A DNA stretch of 64,000 bases, taken from the NCBI RefSeq assembly GCF_015864575.1, contig NZ_JADYWW010000001.1, forward strand, positions 1-64,000, written 5' to 3'. Made by a program: the position numbers and the translations under genes. This document shows, in pieces, positions 25,229 to 34,001 of the stretch (its first letter is position 1; every line of letters begins with the position of its first letter). Source of the DNA: Salinibacterium sp. SWN248. GTDB taxonomy: Bacteria; Actinomycetota; Actinomycetes; Actinomycetales; Microbacteriaceae. Under the pieces are notes generated by a model. That model saw only the letters and a program-made list of their open reading frames with translations, made no database searches and was not told where the DNA came from.

Positions 25229-26587
25229 TTAGGCCATGACCCCTATCGGCGACACCTTCCACTCGGGGAAGATGATGCTGGCATCGGCTGCGCTGAGATC
25301 AAGGCGGTTCATGACGACCTCACCAAGAAGATCGCGGAAGTCGTTGCTGCCGGGAACGTCGCCGTGATCGAGCACATCGGCACCGAGGCCCTCCCACTTG
25401 CCGTGCACGCCCCCGGTGACGCCACCGCCGAGCACCATGGCGAGGCCGCCGTGACCGTGGTCAACACCTGAGCTGTCGTTCTGACCGACACGACGACCAA
25501 ACTCACTCATGAGCACCACCGTGGTGGTGTCAGCCTTCGGACCAAGGTCGGCGAAGAATGCCGCGAGACCATTGCCCACAGCGCTGAGCATGTCGTGCAT
25601 GTCGCCCTTGTCTGGCGTGCCGATGTCGGTGTGCATGTCCCAGCCACCAAGGTCCAACGTGCCAACTCGAAGTCCCACGTTCGCCCGGATGAGACTGGCC
25701 AGCGTCGCGAGGTCGCTCGAGAAGTTGTCGTCCCCATAGCCACGCGCTTTCGCATCACCAGCGGATGCTGCAATTTCGGATGCTTCGCTGGAGGCGCTCA
25801 AGGCGAGGTTGGCCTGCTGCGCGATCGGATGATCTAGCCCGGTGTAGAGGCTTGCAAGGGCCGTGCGAGTGGGCTCGAGGAGCGAGTCATCCACGTCGAT
25901 CGCCATACGTTCGAGGTCGGGAACAACGAGCGCATTCGAACCACCCACGAGAGAACGAGCAAGACGATCGCTTGCCCCCACCCCGCGCCAGGTCGTTCCT
26001 GGACCGCTCTGCTCAAGAGCGCGGTTGAGCCACCCTGTCTGCGAAGCGCTGCCCGCGGAGCCACCGCGTTCGAGGCAATCCTGCGCCTGGAAATGGCTAC
26101 GGGACAGGTCGGGGGTGCCAATCGCGGGCACGGCAGCGATCTTGCCTTGAGCCAACATTGGCTTCAAAGCAGACAACGCCGGGTGCAACCCGAAGCCGCG
26201 TTCGAACGGGATCAATCCCGAATTCTCCTTAACGGCAATACCGGGGCGCGCCTTCAAAAGGTCGGCGTCGGTTGCCGGAACGAGCACGGAGAGGCCGTCC
26301 ATTCCTCCGCGGAGGAAGATGACGATGAGTGCGCCCGTGTCTGGCGAACCCGGAGCCGCGTAGGACGCCTGCGTGGTGACAATCTGGGAGCCGATAGCGG
26401 CGACTCCCGCCATAAGCCCGCCCTGCAGCATCCGTCGTCGAGTGAAGCCTTTCGACCACAACTCGCGTCGGGCCGCCTCTTCGGCCACCACGATTTCGCT
26501 ATGGGCTCGCACCGCGGAATCTAAGTCGGTTGGCCCCAGCTGTCGCCAGTCGGGGCAGTCAGGGTGGAGGAAACGGGTCTCGGTCAT
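25229..26587 (-). CDS. DUF1501 family protein, Tat-exported
   Basis: The 452-residue protein has a twin-arginine signal (TRRRMLQGGLMAGVAAIG near residue 49) and the DUF1501 body: VIFLRGGMDGLSVLVP, GFGLHPALSALKPMLAQGKIAAVPAIG, DLSRSHFQAQD, and VVLMSEFGRRVGQNDSSGVDHGHGG near the C-terminus. DUF1501 proteins resemble the sulfatase/alkaline phosphatase fold. Its gene follows the DUF1800 gene by 78 bases, a widely conserved pairing of unknown function. Confidence 0.85.
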   Translation of the reverse strand: MTETRFLHPDCPDWRQLGPTDLDSAVRAHSEIVVAEEAARRELWSKGFTRRRMLQGGLMAGVAAIGSQIVTTQASYAAPGSPDTGALIVIFLRGGMDGLSVLVPATDADLLKARPGIAVKENSGLIPFERGFGLHPALSALKPMLAQGKIAAVPAIGTPDLSRSHFQAQDCLERGGSAGSASQTGWLNRALEQSGPGTTWRGVGASDRLARSLVGGSNALVVPDLERMAIDVDDSLLEPTRTALASLYTGLDHPIAQQANLALSASSEASEIAASAGDAKARGYGDDNFSSDLATLASLIRANVGLRVGTLDLGGWDMHTDIGTPDKGDMHDMLSAVGNGLAAFFADLGPKADTTTVVLMSEFGRRVGQNDSSGVDHGHGGLAMVLGGGVTGGVHGKWEGLGADVLDHGDVPGSNDFRDLLGEVVMNRLDLSAADASIIFPEWKVSPIGVMA

Positions 26588-26665
26588 TAGGAGGTTCTTT
26601 CTCGAGTCGGGTTCGAGCTACTGGGGAGGGTACTGCGGGTCAGTGCGGTCGATCAGCGCGGTTGA

Positions 26666-28561
26666 TTAGCGCAATTGAAAATAGGGCGAGTCGAGCACGA
26701 GCGCCGCGAGAGCCGGAACTTGCCACGCATCGCCCGCCTCGGCCTCAGCCGAACCATCGGCACCGAGATAGGACAGCAGCACCGCACGATGCGTGTCGCT
26801 CAGAGGGCGGCCGATCATGTGCTGAGCAATGCTGTCGATCCATTGAGAGTTCGACTGGCCCACGGTGGGAGCCAACTCTTCACTGAGCTTGGCTGGCGGA
26901 GTAAGACCCTTCATCCAGCCACCGGTCAGGCCCCGGTGCAGATTCCAGCGCGAGACCGTCTGGCTGGCAGAAAGCCACGCTCCCGTGACGTCGGGGAATC
27001 CGTTAGGTGGGGTCCACGTGAGCGGCGCGTGACCAAGATTCTGCAGAACCCAGTAAAGATTCTTGGCACCATCGGCAAGCTTGTCGCTGGGCTTGGCACC
27101 AACAGCACGAGCCGAGCCCACCGCATCTTCGAGCGGACGACGTGCCTTCTCGCCGATTGCCGACCAGAACTCGTCACTGGCGAAAAGCTGCTTGAGCACC
27201 GGAAGGATCGCGGTGTCATTGTCGAGGTACGTCTGAGCCAAACGGTCGAGCAGGGCCTGGGGCGGTGAATCCGAAACGAAACGAACCGCGAGTTTTCTGA
27301 CAACCGTTGCTGCTGTTGCCGGATGATGCGCCAGCACACTCACATAGCGGTCGCCCATGTCGAGCCCACCTTCAGCGGTCGCGTTCTCGTCGGCAAAGAA
27401 CGAGGTGGCTACGGGGCCAACATAGTGACGGTCTGCGCGATAGCGAAATTCGCCGGTCTCGTAATCAATGCCGCGGCCCGAGAGGATCATGGCGCTGTTG
27501 CGCACATCGCCCTCGGTGTAACCGGAGGCGACCCCCAGCGTGTGCAGCTCAAGCAGCTCACGACCGAGGTTCTCGTTGACGTTTACCTTGTTTGACTTCT
27601 CGTTGTTGAGATAGGTCAACATGGCGGGGTGCCGCATCGCCGCGTGCAACATGGCGGCGTAGCTGCCGAGAGCGTTCGCCCGGATAACCGAGTTCGCATA
27701 GTCGGGACCGGTAGCCCAGACGCTGTCCGACGGAGTTGTGACATTAAGCAGGTTCGAAAACACGTCAACAACGACCTCGAAGAGCTGGCGCTTGCTGAAG
27801 ACCTGAGCAGCCAGGGTCGCTTGACCCGTCTGTCGTGCGGCATCCCAGCTGTACTGCTTAACGGACGAGCGCACTTTAGCGGTGGACGACTTTGCCAGCG
27901 GGAAGGCAGCCCACGCGGCATCGCCATCCGGGTCTGCGATGGATGCCGGAGCGAGCTGAGCACCCAACCACTTGTCGATCCCCATGGTCGACACATCCAC
28001 GAAGTCGCTGCTGCGGGGGCCAAACGTCGCACGCGCCAGTAGATGGGCGTGGGTTTGGTCGTTGTCTGCGACGCCGGTGGAGACGAACTCGGGAGCCGTT
28101 GAACCCTTCTGCGGGGTCGGCTTGGTCGCTGGCTTCGCGGCCGATGGCGTGTCGGCACGAGGGGTTGTGCCCGTTCCCGCACCCGGGTTTGCGTAACTCT
28201 GATCGCGGTCGGCCGGCGGGTTTGCCGTTGCCGGTGAGCGCGGGTCTTGAGTCGCGGGTGGGTTCGTGCCCCCGGTGGGATTCTTCGTGGCCGGCGGGTT
28301 CGTGGATGTCGCACTCGGCGTCGGAGTGGTCGGCACCGGGGTGTTGCGGGGAGCAGATCCCGTCGACGGCGGCGTGACGGGAGGGCTCGCCCCGTCGGGA
28401 AGCAGCGAGATTGTGCTCGCGGGGCCGAATGCGGCGCTGCTCGCCGCGGCCGCGCCCACAGCGGCAAGCGCTGCGACACCACTCGTGATGATCATGCGGC
28501 GAGCGAGTAGAGCCTCGCCGTCACCTCGCGGACGTACGTCGGGATCTACAGGAGGATTCAC
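26666..28561 (-). CDS. DUF1800 family protein with Pro/Thr-rich linker
   Basis: 631 residues. After an ARRMIITSG Tat-like signal region comes a long Pro/Thr/Asn-rich linker (about residues 60-165), then the DUF1800 domain: HLLARATFGPRSSD, LGRELLELHTLGVASGYTEGDV, AMILSGRGID and TPPNGFPDVTGAWL. Exported together with the DUF1501 partner. GTG at 28561 is chosen for its AAGGA eight bases upstream; GTG at 28585 also opens the frame but lacks an SD. Confidence 0.85.
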   Translation of the reverse strand: MNPPVDPDVRPRGDGEALLARRMIITSGVAALAAVGAAAASSAAFGPASTISLLPDGASPPVTPPSTGSAPRNTPVPTTPTPSATSTNPPATKNPTGGTNPPATQDPRSPATANPPADRDQSYANPGAGTGTTPRADTPSAAKPATKPTPQKGSTAPEFVSTGVADNDQTHAHLLARATFGPRSSDFVDVSTMGIDKWLGAQLAPASIADPDGDAAWAAFPLAKSSTAKVRSSVKQYSWDAARQTGQATLAAQVFSKRQLFEVVVDVFSNLLNVTTPSDSVWATGPDYANSVIRANALGSYAAMLHAAMRHPAMLTYLNNEKSNKVNVNENLGRELLELHTLGVASGYTEGDVRNSAMILSGRGIDYETGEFRYRADRHYVGPVATSFFADENATAEGGLDMGDRYVSVLAHHPATAATVVRKLAVRFVSDSPPQALLDRLAQTYLDNDTAILPVLKQLFASDEFWSAIGEKARRPLEDAVGSARAVGAKPSDKLADGAKNLYWVLQNLGHAPLTWTPPNGFPDVTGAWLSASQTVSRWNLHRGLTGGWMKGLTPPAKLSEELAPTVGQSNSQWIDSIAQHMIGRPLSDTHRAVLLSYLGADGSAEAEAGDAWQVPALAALVLDSPYFQLR

Positions 28562-28741
28562 GCCAAAGTCCTTCGTCGGGCTCACGCACGCTGCTGCCGA
28601 CTAGGTTTCGACAGCCCTACACGCACTACTGAATAACGATTCAGCATCGACCCTATGGCGAGAAACACCCCTCTGTCTACCCCCATCAGGGGGACACGCG
28701 GGTAATTGTGAAAAACTTTCGCCGAACGAGGCGTGCACGAC

Positions 28742-29278
28742 TCAGTGCGCGGGCGCTACCGTTCCGCGCGCGGGATAATCGGTCTCGGTGACGTACTCGA
28801 GACCATGAATGATGGCCTTCACGGGCATCCGACCGAAAGGCATGCTGGAAACAGTACTCCAGAACACGGTGCTGTCGGCGTCAAGAATGAACATGCCCGG
28901 CTCGCTAAACAGCTCCGGTTCGCCCTTCTTGAAACCGCTCGAGAGGAAGAGACCCCACTCGCGAGCCTGTTCTTCGCTCAACCCATAAGCAATCGGAAGC
29001 CGACTGAGTTCCCAATCCTCGATCGATATCGTGGCGCGCTTGAGGGTGTCCATGCTGATGGCCACGACGCGACCCACCCCGGCTTCACGCAACGCATCCA
29101 TGTTGTCGTCGAGTTCGCGAAGCTGCTTGCGGCACACCGGGCAGTGCAAGCCGCGGTAGAAGATGATGAGAGTGAAGCGCCCATCAACGCCCGTGCCGAG
29201 CGCGAGATCCTCAGTGGTGCCGCCTCGCGCGAGGGGCAGCGAAAGGGCAGGAGGCTGGGTGCGCGGCAGAATAGTCAT
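28742..29278 (-). CDS. Peroxiredoxin-like protein (AhpC/TSA family)
   Basis: 178 residues with a thioredoxin fold. FYRGLHCPVCRKQL near residue 40 carries a CxxC pair, as in peroxiredoxin-like proteins of the AhpC/TSA superfamily. LPIAYGLSEEQAREWGLFLS and MFILDADSTVFW are typical. No signal peptide, so a cytosolic thiol peroxidase or reductase. Separated by 57 bases from the next gene on the same strand. Confidence 0.8.
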   Translation of the reverse strand: MTILPRTQPPALSLPLARGGTTEDLALGTGVDGRFTLIIFYRGLHCPVCRKQLRELDDNMDALREAGVGRVVAISMDTLKRATISIEDWELSRLPIAYGLSEEQAREWGLFLSSGFKKGEPELFSEPGMFILDADSTVFWSTVSSMPFGRMPVKAIIHGLEYVTETDYPARGTVAPAH

Positions 29279-29335
29279 CTTCTAGACCAACATAGTGGTG
29301 GGCCGCATTCATTCCACCACGTCGTGAACGTCTAT

Positions 29336-29875
29336 TTATTCGACGTCGTGGGTGTGCAGCGCCGAACTCACCGTCGTGCCGTTGAGTTCCAAATAGAGTT
29401 GCCCCTCTGTCACCGACAGGGTGACGGCGTTGCGTCGTTCGAGAGCGGCCACAGCATCCTCGATGAAACCGGGATCAAAGCTGCGGAAGACGATCTCGCT
29501 TGCGTTGTGGATCTTCTTGCCCGCCCAGGGAGCAGCAACCTTCACCGGGTCGCGGTGCGTGTAGATGGCGACCCTGTCGGCCAGCTTGCTGCCGTAGTGA
29601 AGTCGCGCAGCATCCGGTGCCCCGATTTCAATCCAGGCCGTAATCGTGCCGGTGAGATCGCGCACGAGCACCGCAGGTTCATCGGTCGACGAGACTCCCT
29701 CGCTAAACACGATGCCCTCTTCATACTCGAGGCAGTACGCGAGCACCCGAGTAATCATGTACAGATCGGTTTCAGAGGGATGCCGTGCCACGCGAAGCGT
29801 GAAGTCGTCGTAGACACCGCGATCCACATCTGCCAGTTGCACCGTGAAGGTGTGGATCGTTGCGCCAGTTGCCAT
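29336..29875 (-). CDS. yaeQ: YaeQ family protein
   Basis: The 179-residue protein matches YaeQ across its length: IHTFTVQLADVDRGVYDDFTLRVARHPSETDLYMITRVLAYCLEYE-type N-terminus, the EPAVLVRDLTGTITAWIEIGAPDAARLH middle and the IYTHRDPVKV segment. YaeQ has a nuclease-like PD-(D/E)xK fold of uncertain activity; the Asp/Glu pattern here is present. Confidence 0.85.
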   Translation of the reverse strand: MATGATIHTFTVQLADVDRGVYDDFTLRVARHPSETDLYMITRVLAYCLEYEEGIVFSEGVSSTDEPAVLVRDLTGTITAWIEIGAPDAARLHYGSKLADRVAIYTHRDPVKVAAPWAGKKIHNASEIVFRSFDPGFIEDAVAALERRNAVTLSVTEGQLYLELNGTTVSSALHTHDVE

Positions 29876-29919
29876 AACGCCCGAGCCTAGCCTGTGGATG
29901 CGACGGCGCCAGCCAGCCT

Positions 29920-30525
29920 TTACGTTGCCGTGACGACGGCGTCGGCTCGGTCACGCGTCGTGCGGATGAGCACGGCATTGGGTTCGTCGACGTCGGCAAC
30001 CCAGCGGGCCGCATCCGTCGCCGACCGCCCGTAGCGTCGGTGGCGAGCGATGAGCCTGTCTCGACGCAGATCATCGTCGATGTCGAGATACCAAACCTCG
30101 TCGAGTAGCGGTCGAATCGCACCCCAGCCGTCTTGGTCGTGGAGAAGGTAGTTGCCTTCCGTCACAATCAACGGGGCATCACCGGGGAGCAGGATCGAGC
30201 CAGCAATTGAAGCATCGAGGTCGCGGTCAAACCGCGGAGCGACGACAGTGTCGCCCGCGCGCAGCCGGCGCAATGTTGAGGCGAAGCCCGCGGCATCGAA
30301 AGTGTCAGGGGCACCCTTGCGCGAACGAAGACCTAGCCGGTCAAGGTGTTCATTGGCGAAGTGGTAACCGTCCATCGGGAGGATGGGCGCCGCGAGTTGT
30401 TCAACGAAAGTGGATTTGCCCGCGCCTGGCGGCCCGACCATGCCGAGCAGAAAGGGCACGGTTGTGTCGCGCTGGGCAAGAACGCCAATTCGCGCGACAG
30501 CTTCGGCGACAGTGTAGGTCTCCAC
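29920..30525 (-). CDS. P-loop kinase, uridine/pantothenate kinase-like
   Basis: 201 residues with Walker A GPPGAGKST near residue 31, DGYHFANEHLDRLGLRSRKGAPDTFD near 52, FDRDLDAS and IVTEGNYLLHDQDGW near 120. This is the uridine kinase/phosphoribulokinase-like family that includes the fructose kinase FrcK and PanK-like proteins. The phosphate acceptor cannot be told. GTG start with GAAGGGA upstream. Confidence 0.82.
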   Translation of the reverse strand: METYTVAEAVARIGVLAQRDTTVPFLLGMVGPPGAGKSTFVEQLAAPILPMDGYHFANEHLDRLGLRSRKGAPDTFDAAGFASTLRRLRAGDTVVAPRFDRDLDASIAGSILLPGDAPLIVTEGNYLLHDQDGWGAIRPLLDEVWYLDIDDDLRRDRLIARHRRYGRSATDAARWVADVDEPNAVLIRTTRDRADAVVTAT

Positions 30526-30567
30526 GAGGTCCCTTCACGCTGGCAAAAATGTGGTGGCGCTTAACGC

Positions 30568-30599
30568 AAGAAAACCCTTGAAAAATCAAGGGTTTTCTT
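30568..30599 (-). terminator. Terminator of tRNA-Ser(GCT)
   Basis: Perfect 14-base arms AAGAAAACCCTTGA and TCAAGGGTTTTCTT separated by AAAA, ending in a T-rich tail on either strand. It lies 8 bases past the 3' end of the tRNA on the minus strand. Confidence 0.8.
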
Positions 30600-30606
30600 C
30601 GCAGAG

Positions 30607-30695
30607 CGGAGACGGAGAGATTTGAACTCTCGGTACCCTTACGGGTACTCCACCTTAGCAGGGTGGTGCACTAGGCCGGACTATGCGACGTCTCC
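30607..30695 (-). tRNA. tRNA-Ser (anticodon GCT)
   Basis: An 89-base class II tRNA on the minus strand: acceptor GGAGACG/CGTCTCC with discriminator G, anticodon loop CTGCTAA giving GCT, a long variable arm (TACCCGTAAGGGTA), and T-arm GAGAGTTCAAATCTCTC. CCA is not encoded. Confidence 0.95.
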
Positions 30696-30760
30696 AGACG
30701 TACTCAGCAATCATAACCGCTCATGAGCGGAACGACGAACCGAGCCACAAATCGACTGAT

Positions 30761-32050
30761 TTAGTAGTTGTTGGTTACCGAGCAGGTGTAGTCAGCAGCG
30801 TTCTGACCGCGGATGTCGAGAACGGGAAGATCTTCCTCGACCGGCGCTGCCGTAGCGCCGTCAGTCGGCTCTGGCGTAGCCTCGGCTTCGGGAGCGTTGG
30901 GGTCGGCGATAGCGCCAATCCCGTCGCCCGCATCTTCAAGCGTGAAGGGCTGATCTGCGGCGATGAGTTCCATCATCTGGTTGCCCAGGTACTCGTTGGG
31001 CTGAACCTTGCCGTCGTAGATTCCGGTTCCACCGGTTCCACCGGGGTACTGCACGAACTGAACACGTTCGAGCGGGATGTCTTTCAACGCGAGAGCGATC
31101 GACACCATGGTCGGAACATCCGCGAGGCTGTTCGAGAGCTGCATGTTGGCGATGGCAGCATCGGCGAGGTTGTACAGCTTCTTGTAGTCACTGAGCGTGT
31201 CTGAGCTCTTGAGCGTGCGCACGAGCGAGGAGAGGTAGACCTGCTGCGAGCTGATGCGCGTCAAGTCACTACCGTCGCCAACGCCGTGACGTGAACGCAA
31301 GAATGCGAGAGCCTTCCAACCCTTGAGGTTGTACGTGCCCGCCTTGGGAAGATCGATCCCGGTGTACGGGTCGACGAGAGGCCCATCCACACAGACGTCA
31401 ACGCCACCGATAGCGTTCGTCATCTCAATAACGCCGTCGAAGGTGATGATTCCGGCGAACTGGATATCGAGGCCGGTGAATTCAGAAAGTGTCAGAACTA
31501 CGCACGGAAGGCCACCGTAGGAAAGCGCCGTATTGAGGGGCTCAGTCGAGTAGTACTTGTTGTAGTCACCGTCAAGGCTCGGGCACTCAGGGATGCCCAT
31601 CACCAAGTCGCGCGGGAAGCTAATGGCCACGGCAGACTGTCGATCTTCGGCAACGTGCAAAATCATGTTGACGTCATTGAGTTCGCCAGAAGCGTCCTCA
31701 ACTGTTCCGCCGATTCCGCCCTGATCTGCACGCGTGTCACTACCTGCAATGAGAATGTTGAAGCCACCCTCAAAGCTGCCGATCTGAGGCGGTGGGCCTT
31801 CGGTCTCGCCAATGAGCGCAACAGTGTCGCGCTGACCGTAAATGCTGTCGAAGGCAACGGCTCCTACGGCCGCGCCACTCACCAAAAGAACGGCGAGCGT
31901 TGCAGCAACAACCTTGGCAATCGAACCCCACGGTCCCGGTTTCTTCAACCGACCGTGACGTGCCAGGCCTTGCACTTCAGGCTTTTTCTTAGAGTCAGTG
32001 CGGTCGACAGAGCGCGAACGCAACTCTGAGCGCGGACGAAGTTCACTCAT
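30761..32050 (-). CDS. LCP (LytR-CpsA-Psr) family cell-wall glycopolymer ligase
   Basis: 429 residues: cytoplasmic basic N-terminus, one transmembrane helix near residues 45-65, then the LCP domain with NILIAGSDTRADQGG, AISFPRDLVMGIP, and FLRSRHGVGDGSDLTRISSQQ. LCP enzymes attach teichoic acid- or arabinogalactan-like polymers to peptidoglycan. A Pro/Glu/Thr-rich tail follows. ATG at 32050 has AGGGGAG upstream. A tRNA-Ser gene lies on the same strand just upstream. Confidence 0.9.
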   Translation of the reverse strand: MSELRPRSELRSRSVDRTDSKKKPEVQGLARHGRLKKPGPWGSIAKVVAATLAVLLVSGAAVGAVAFDSIYGQRDTVALIGETEGPPPQIGSFEGGFNILIAGSDTRADQGGIGGTVEDASGELNDVNMILHVAEDRQSAVAISFPRDLVMGIPECPSLDGDYNKYYSTEPLNTALSYGGLPCVVLTLSEFTGLDIQFAGIITFDGVIEMTNAIGGVDVCVDGPLVDPYTGIDLPKAGTYNLKGWKALAFLRSRHGVGDGSDLTRISSQQVYLSSLVRTLKSSDTLSDYKKLYNLADAAIANMQLSNSLADVPTMVSIALALKDIPLERVQFVQYPGGTGGTGIYDGKVQPNEYLGNQMMELIAADQPFTLEDAGDGIGAIADPNAPEAEATPEPTDGATAAPVEEDLPVLDIRGQNAADYTCSVTNNY

Positions 32051-32095
32051 CGCACTCCCCTTTCTATTACCGGAAACAAAACATGACACGCAGAG

Positions 32096-32180
32096 CGGAG
32101 GGCGTGGGATTCGAACCCACGAGACATTTCTGCCCACCAGTTTTCAAGACTGGCTCCATCGGCCGCTCGGACAGCCCTCC
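32096..32180 (-). tRNA. tRNA-Ser (anticodon TGA)
   Basis: An 85-base class II tRNA on the minus strand: acceptor GGAGGGC/GCCCTCC with discriminator G, anticodon loop CTTGAAA giving TGA, long variable arm, T-arm GTGGGTTCGAATCCCAC. CCA not encoded. Ends 45 bases before the LCP gene start. Confidence 0.95.
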
Positions 32181-32268
32181 TTGCGTGACGCAAGTTCAGA
32201 GTGTATCTGATGCCCGCAATGCGTACCTGAATGGCAGGCTAGAAGGCTCGAAATGGGGGTAGAGAGGT

Positions 32269-33870
32269 CTACTCGCGCAACCGAAGCGCCGCCCACACCT
32301 CAAGTCGCCCCTCGAAGGACTCCAGATCGAGATTCAGGATGCTCGCCGCCTGGTCGATGCGCGAGCGCACCGTATGCCGGTGAACACCGAGCTTCGCCGC
32401 GGTCGCACCCCACGAACAATCGTTCGCAAACCAGGACAGCAACGTCTCCACGAGGGCAGCCCCCTGCTCAGCATCGAAATTGGTGAGCGGCGTGAGGACC
32501 CGGTGCGCTACCCGCTCAGCACCAGCAGACTGCAGCACCCCGAGCATCCCGGTGTCCGCAATTTCGGCGAAATCGGTGAGGCCAGCACGACCACCGCGGG
32601 AGTGGAGAGCACTGGATGCCTGCCCGAGCGCTACGGTCAACGCCGCGTAGTCGGTGGCCGCGGCACTGCCCGCTGCGAGATCGTGGTCGGTGATGAGTTG
32701 TTCCACCTCGCGCTGCACGTCGGTCTGTTCAGTGGGCCCGCCACCTGCCCGCTGAGCTGCAGCCTCGACGAGCACCACAATCACATCGCCACGGACAGCG
32801 AAGAAGGCACGACCGTCAGCGTCGAGGGCCAGTACATCGAGCGCATCGAGCACGAAATGGCTCTGGGTTTGCCGCGCAATCACCACGACGCTCAGCGGTT
32901 CCACCGGAAATGCTCCCCAGACTTCGCTCGCGATTGCCCGCGCTGCGCCGAGGTTGCCGGCAAGCACCAGTTCCAACAACGACGACCTCAGCTGCCCGCG
33001 TGTTGCATCCAGAGTGCGGTTTTGTTCCAGAGCGAGCGTTGCCATCGCGATCACGCTCGTCACCAGTTCATTCTCGGCACGGTCAAGCGGCACTCCGCGA
33101 CCGAGGGCGAGTGCTCCACGCAACTCTCCATTTTGGCCGAGGGTCTGGATCGTCACCTGACCCGAATCGAGCGTGAGAGCCGTGGATGACCGGCCGCCCT
33201 TGCGCAGCGCCCGCGCCACCTCATCCCGCACCGGCTGCGCAAAACGATCGCCAGATCGCTGCTGCCCCGGAACAGGAACCGGATGACCAGTCGCATCGAA
33301 GAGCCCCACCCAACAGGAAAGCTGGCGCTCAAGCTCGATGAGGGTTGACCGCAGGCCCGTGGGCTTGAGGGCGGCGTACGAGATCGCCTTGTGCGCGGCA
33401 ATCGACCAGGCCATTCGACGGCTGCGCTCGGCCGCGATCTGGTCGGCCACCTCGCGGATGACCGCAATAAAAGGCACGCGATCCGGAACGTCGATGAGAG
33501 GGAAGCCGGCACGCGCGCACGCTGCAGCAAGCCCGGTCGGCATTCCCTGATGCAGAAAGTGAGTCGCGAAGCCGAGCCCCACAAGACCGGCCTCGATGAG
33601 ACGCCCCACATAAGAGTCGTAGTCGTAACGTTCAGCATCCGCACCAAAACCGAACTGCGCGCCATCGGTGAGCAAGACGTTGCCACGGCTGAGGAAGGGC
33701 GTCGGGTCATCGAGATCGGAGCTGTGCACCCACGTAATAGGAGCGGTCATTCGCGACGCGAGCGCGGTGTTGGCGATCAGGCTTTCGCGGGACTGCGTAG
33801 GGGTGCCGGCCTCGAGCACACTGAGCCGCAGCGTGCGCTTCGTGAGCAGCCATTCAATCGTCGGGAGCAT
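32269..33870 (-). CDS. PucR family transcriptional regulator
   Basis: 533 residues: N-terminal PucR sensory domain (ITWVHSSDLDDPTPFLSRGNVLLTDG), central GGDEF-like/linker region, and the C-terminal HTH_30 domain (LLSWFANDCSWGATAAKLGVHRHTVRSRIDQA). PucR-type proteins control purine, amine or amino-acid catabolism. It is divergent from the class III aminotransferase gene, 131 bases between starts, and probably regulates it. ATG at 33870 has GGAG seven bases upstream. Confidence 0.88.
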   Translation of the reverse strand: MLPTIEWLLTKRTLRLSVLEAGTPTQSRESLIANTALASRMTAPITWVHSSDLDDPTPFLSRGNVLLTDGAQFGFGADAERYDYDSYVGRLIEAGLVGLGFATHFLHQGMPTGLAAACARAGFPLIDVPDRVPFIAVIREVADQIAAERSRRMAWSIAAHKAISYAALKPTGLRSTLIELERQLSCWVGLFDATGHPVPVPGQQRSGDRFAQPVRDEVARALRKGGRSSTALTLDSGQVTIQTLGQNGELRGALALGRGVPLDRAENELVTSVIAMATLALEQNRTLDATRGQLRSSLLELVLAGNLGAARAIASEVWGAFPVEPLSVVVIARQTQSHFVLDALDVLALDADGRAFFAVRGDVIVVLVEAAAQRAGGGPTEQTDVQREVEQLITDHDLAAGSAAATDYAALTVALGQASSALHSRGGRAGLTDFAEIADTGMLGVLQSAGAERVAHRVLTPLTNFDAEQGAALVETLLSWFANDCSWGATAAKLGVHRHTVRSRIDQAASILNLDLESFEGRLEVWAALRLRE

Positions 33871-34001
33871 CCGGTTCTCCACTCATCGCCCTGTAGTCAC
33901 ATTATGTCGAACTCTTGGCCCAACGGTATACATATTGGCAGCCATGGGCGATTGCGGGCGGACGATAGTGGAGACATCAGCTCCGTCATGAAAGGTGCCC
34001 T

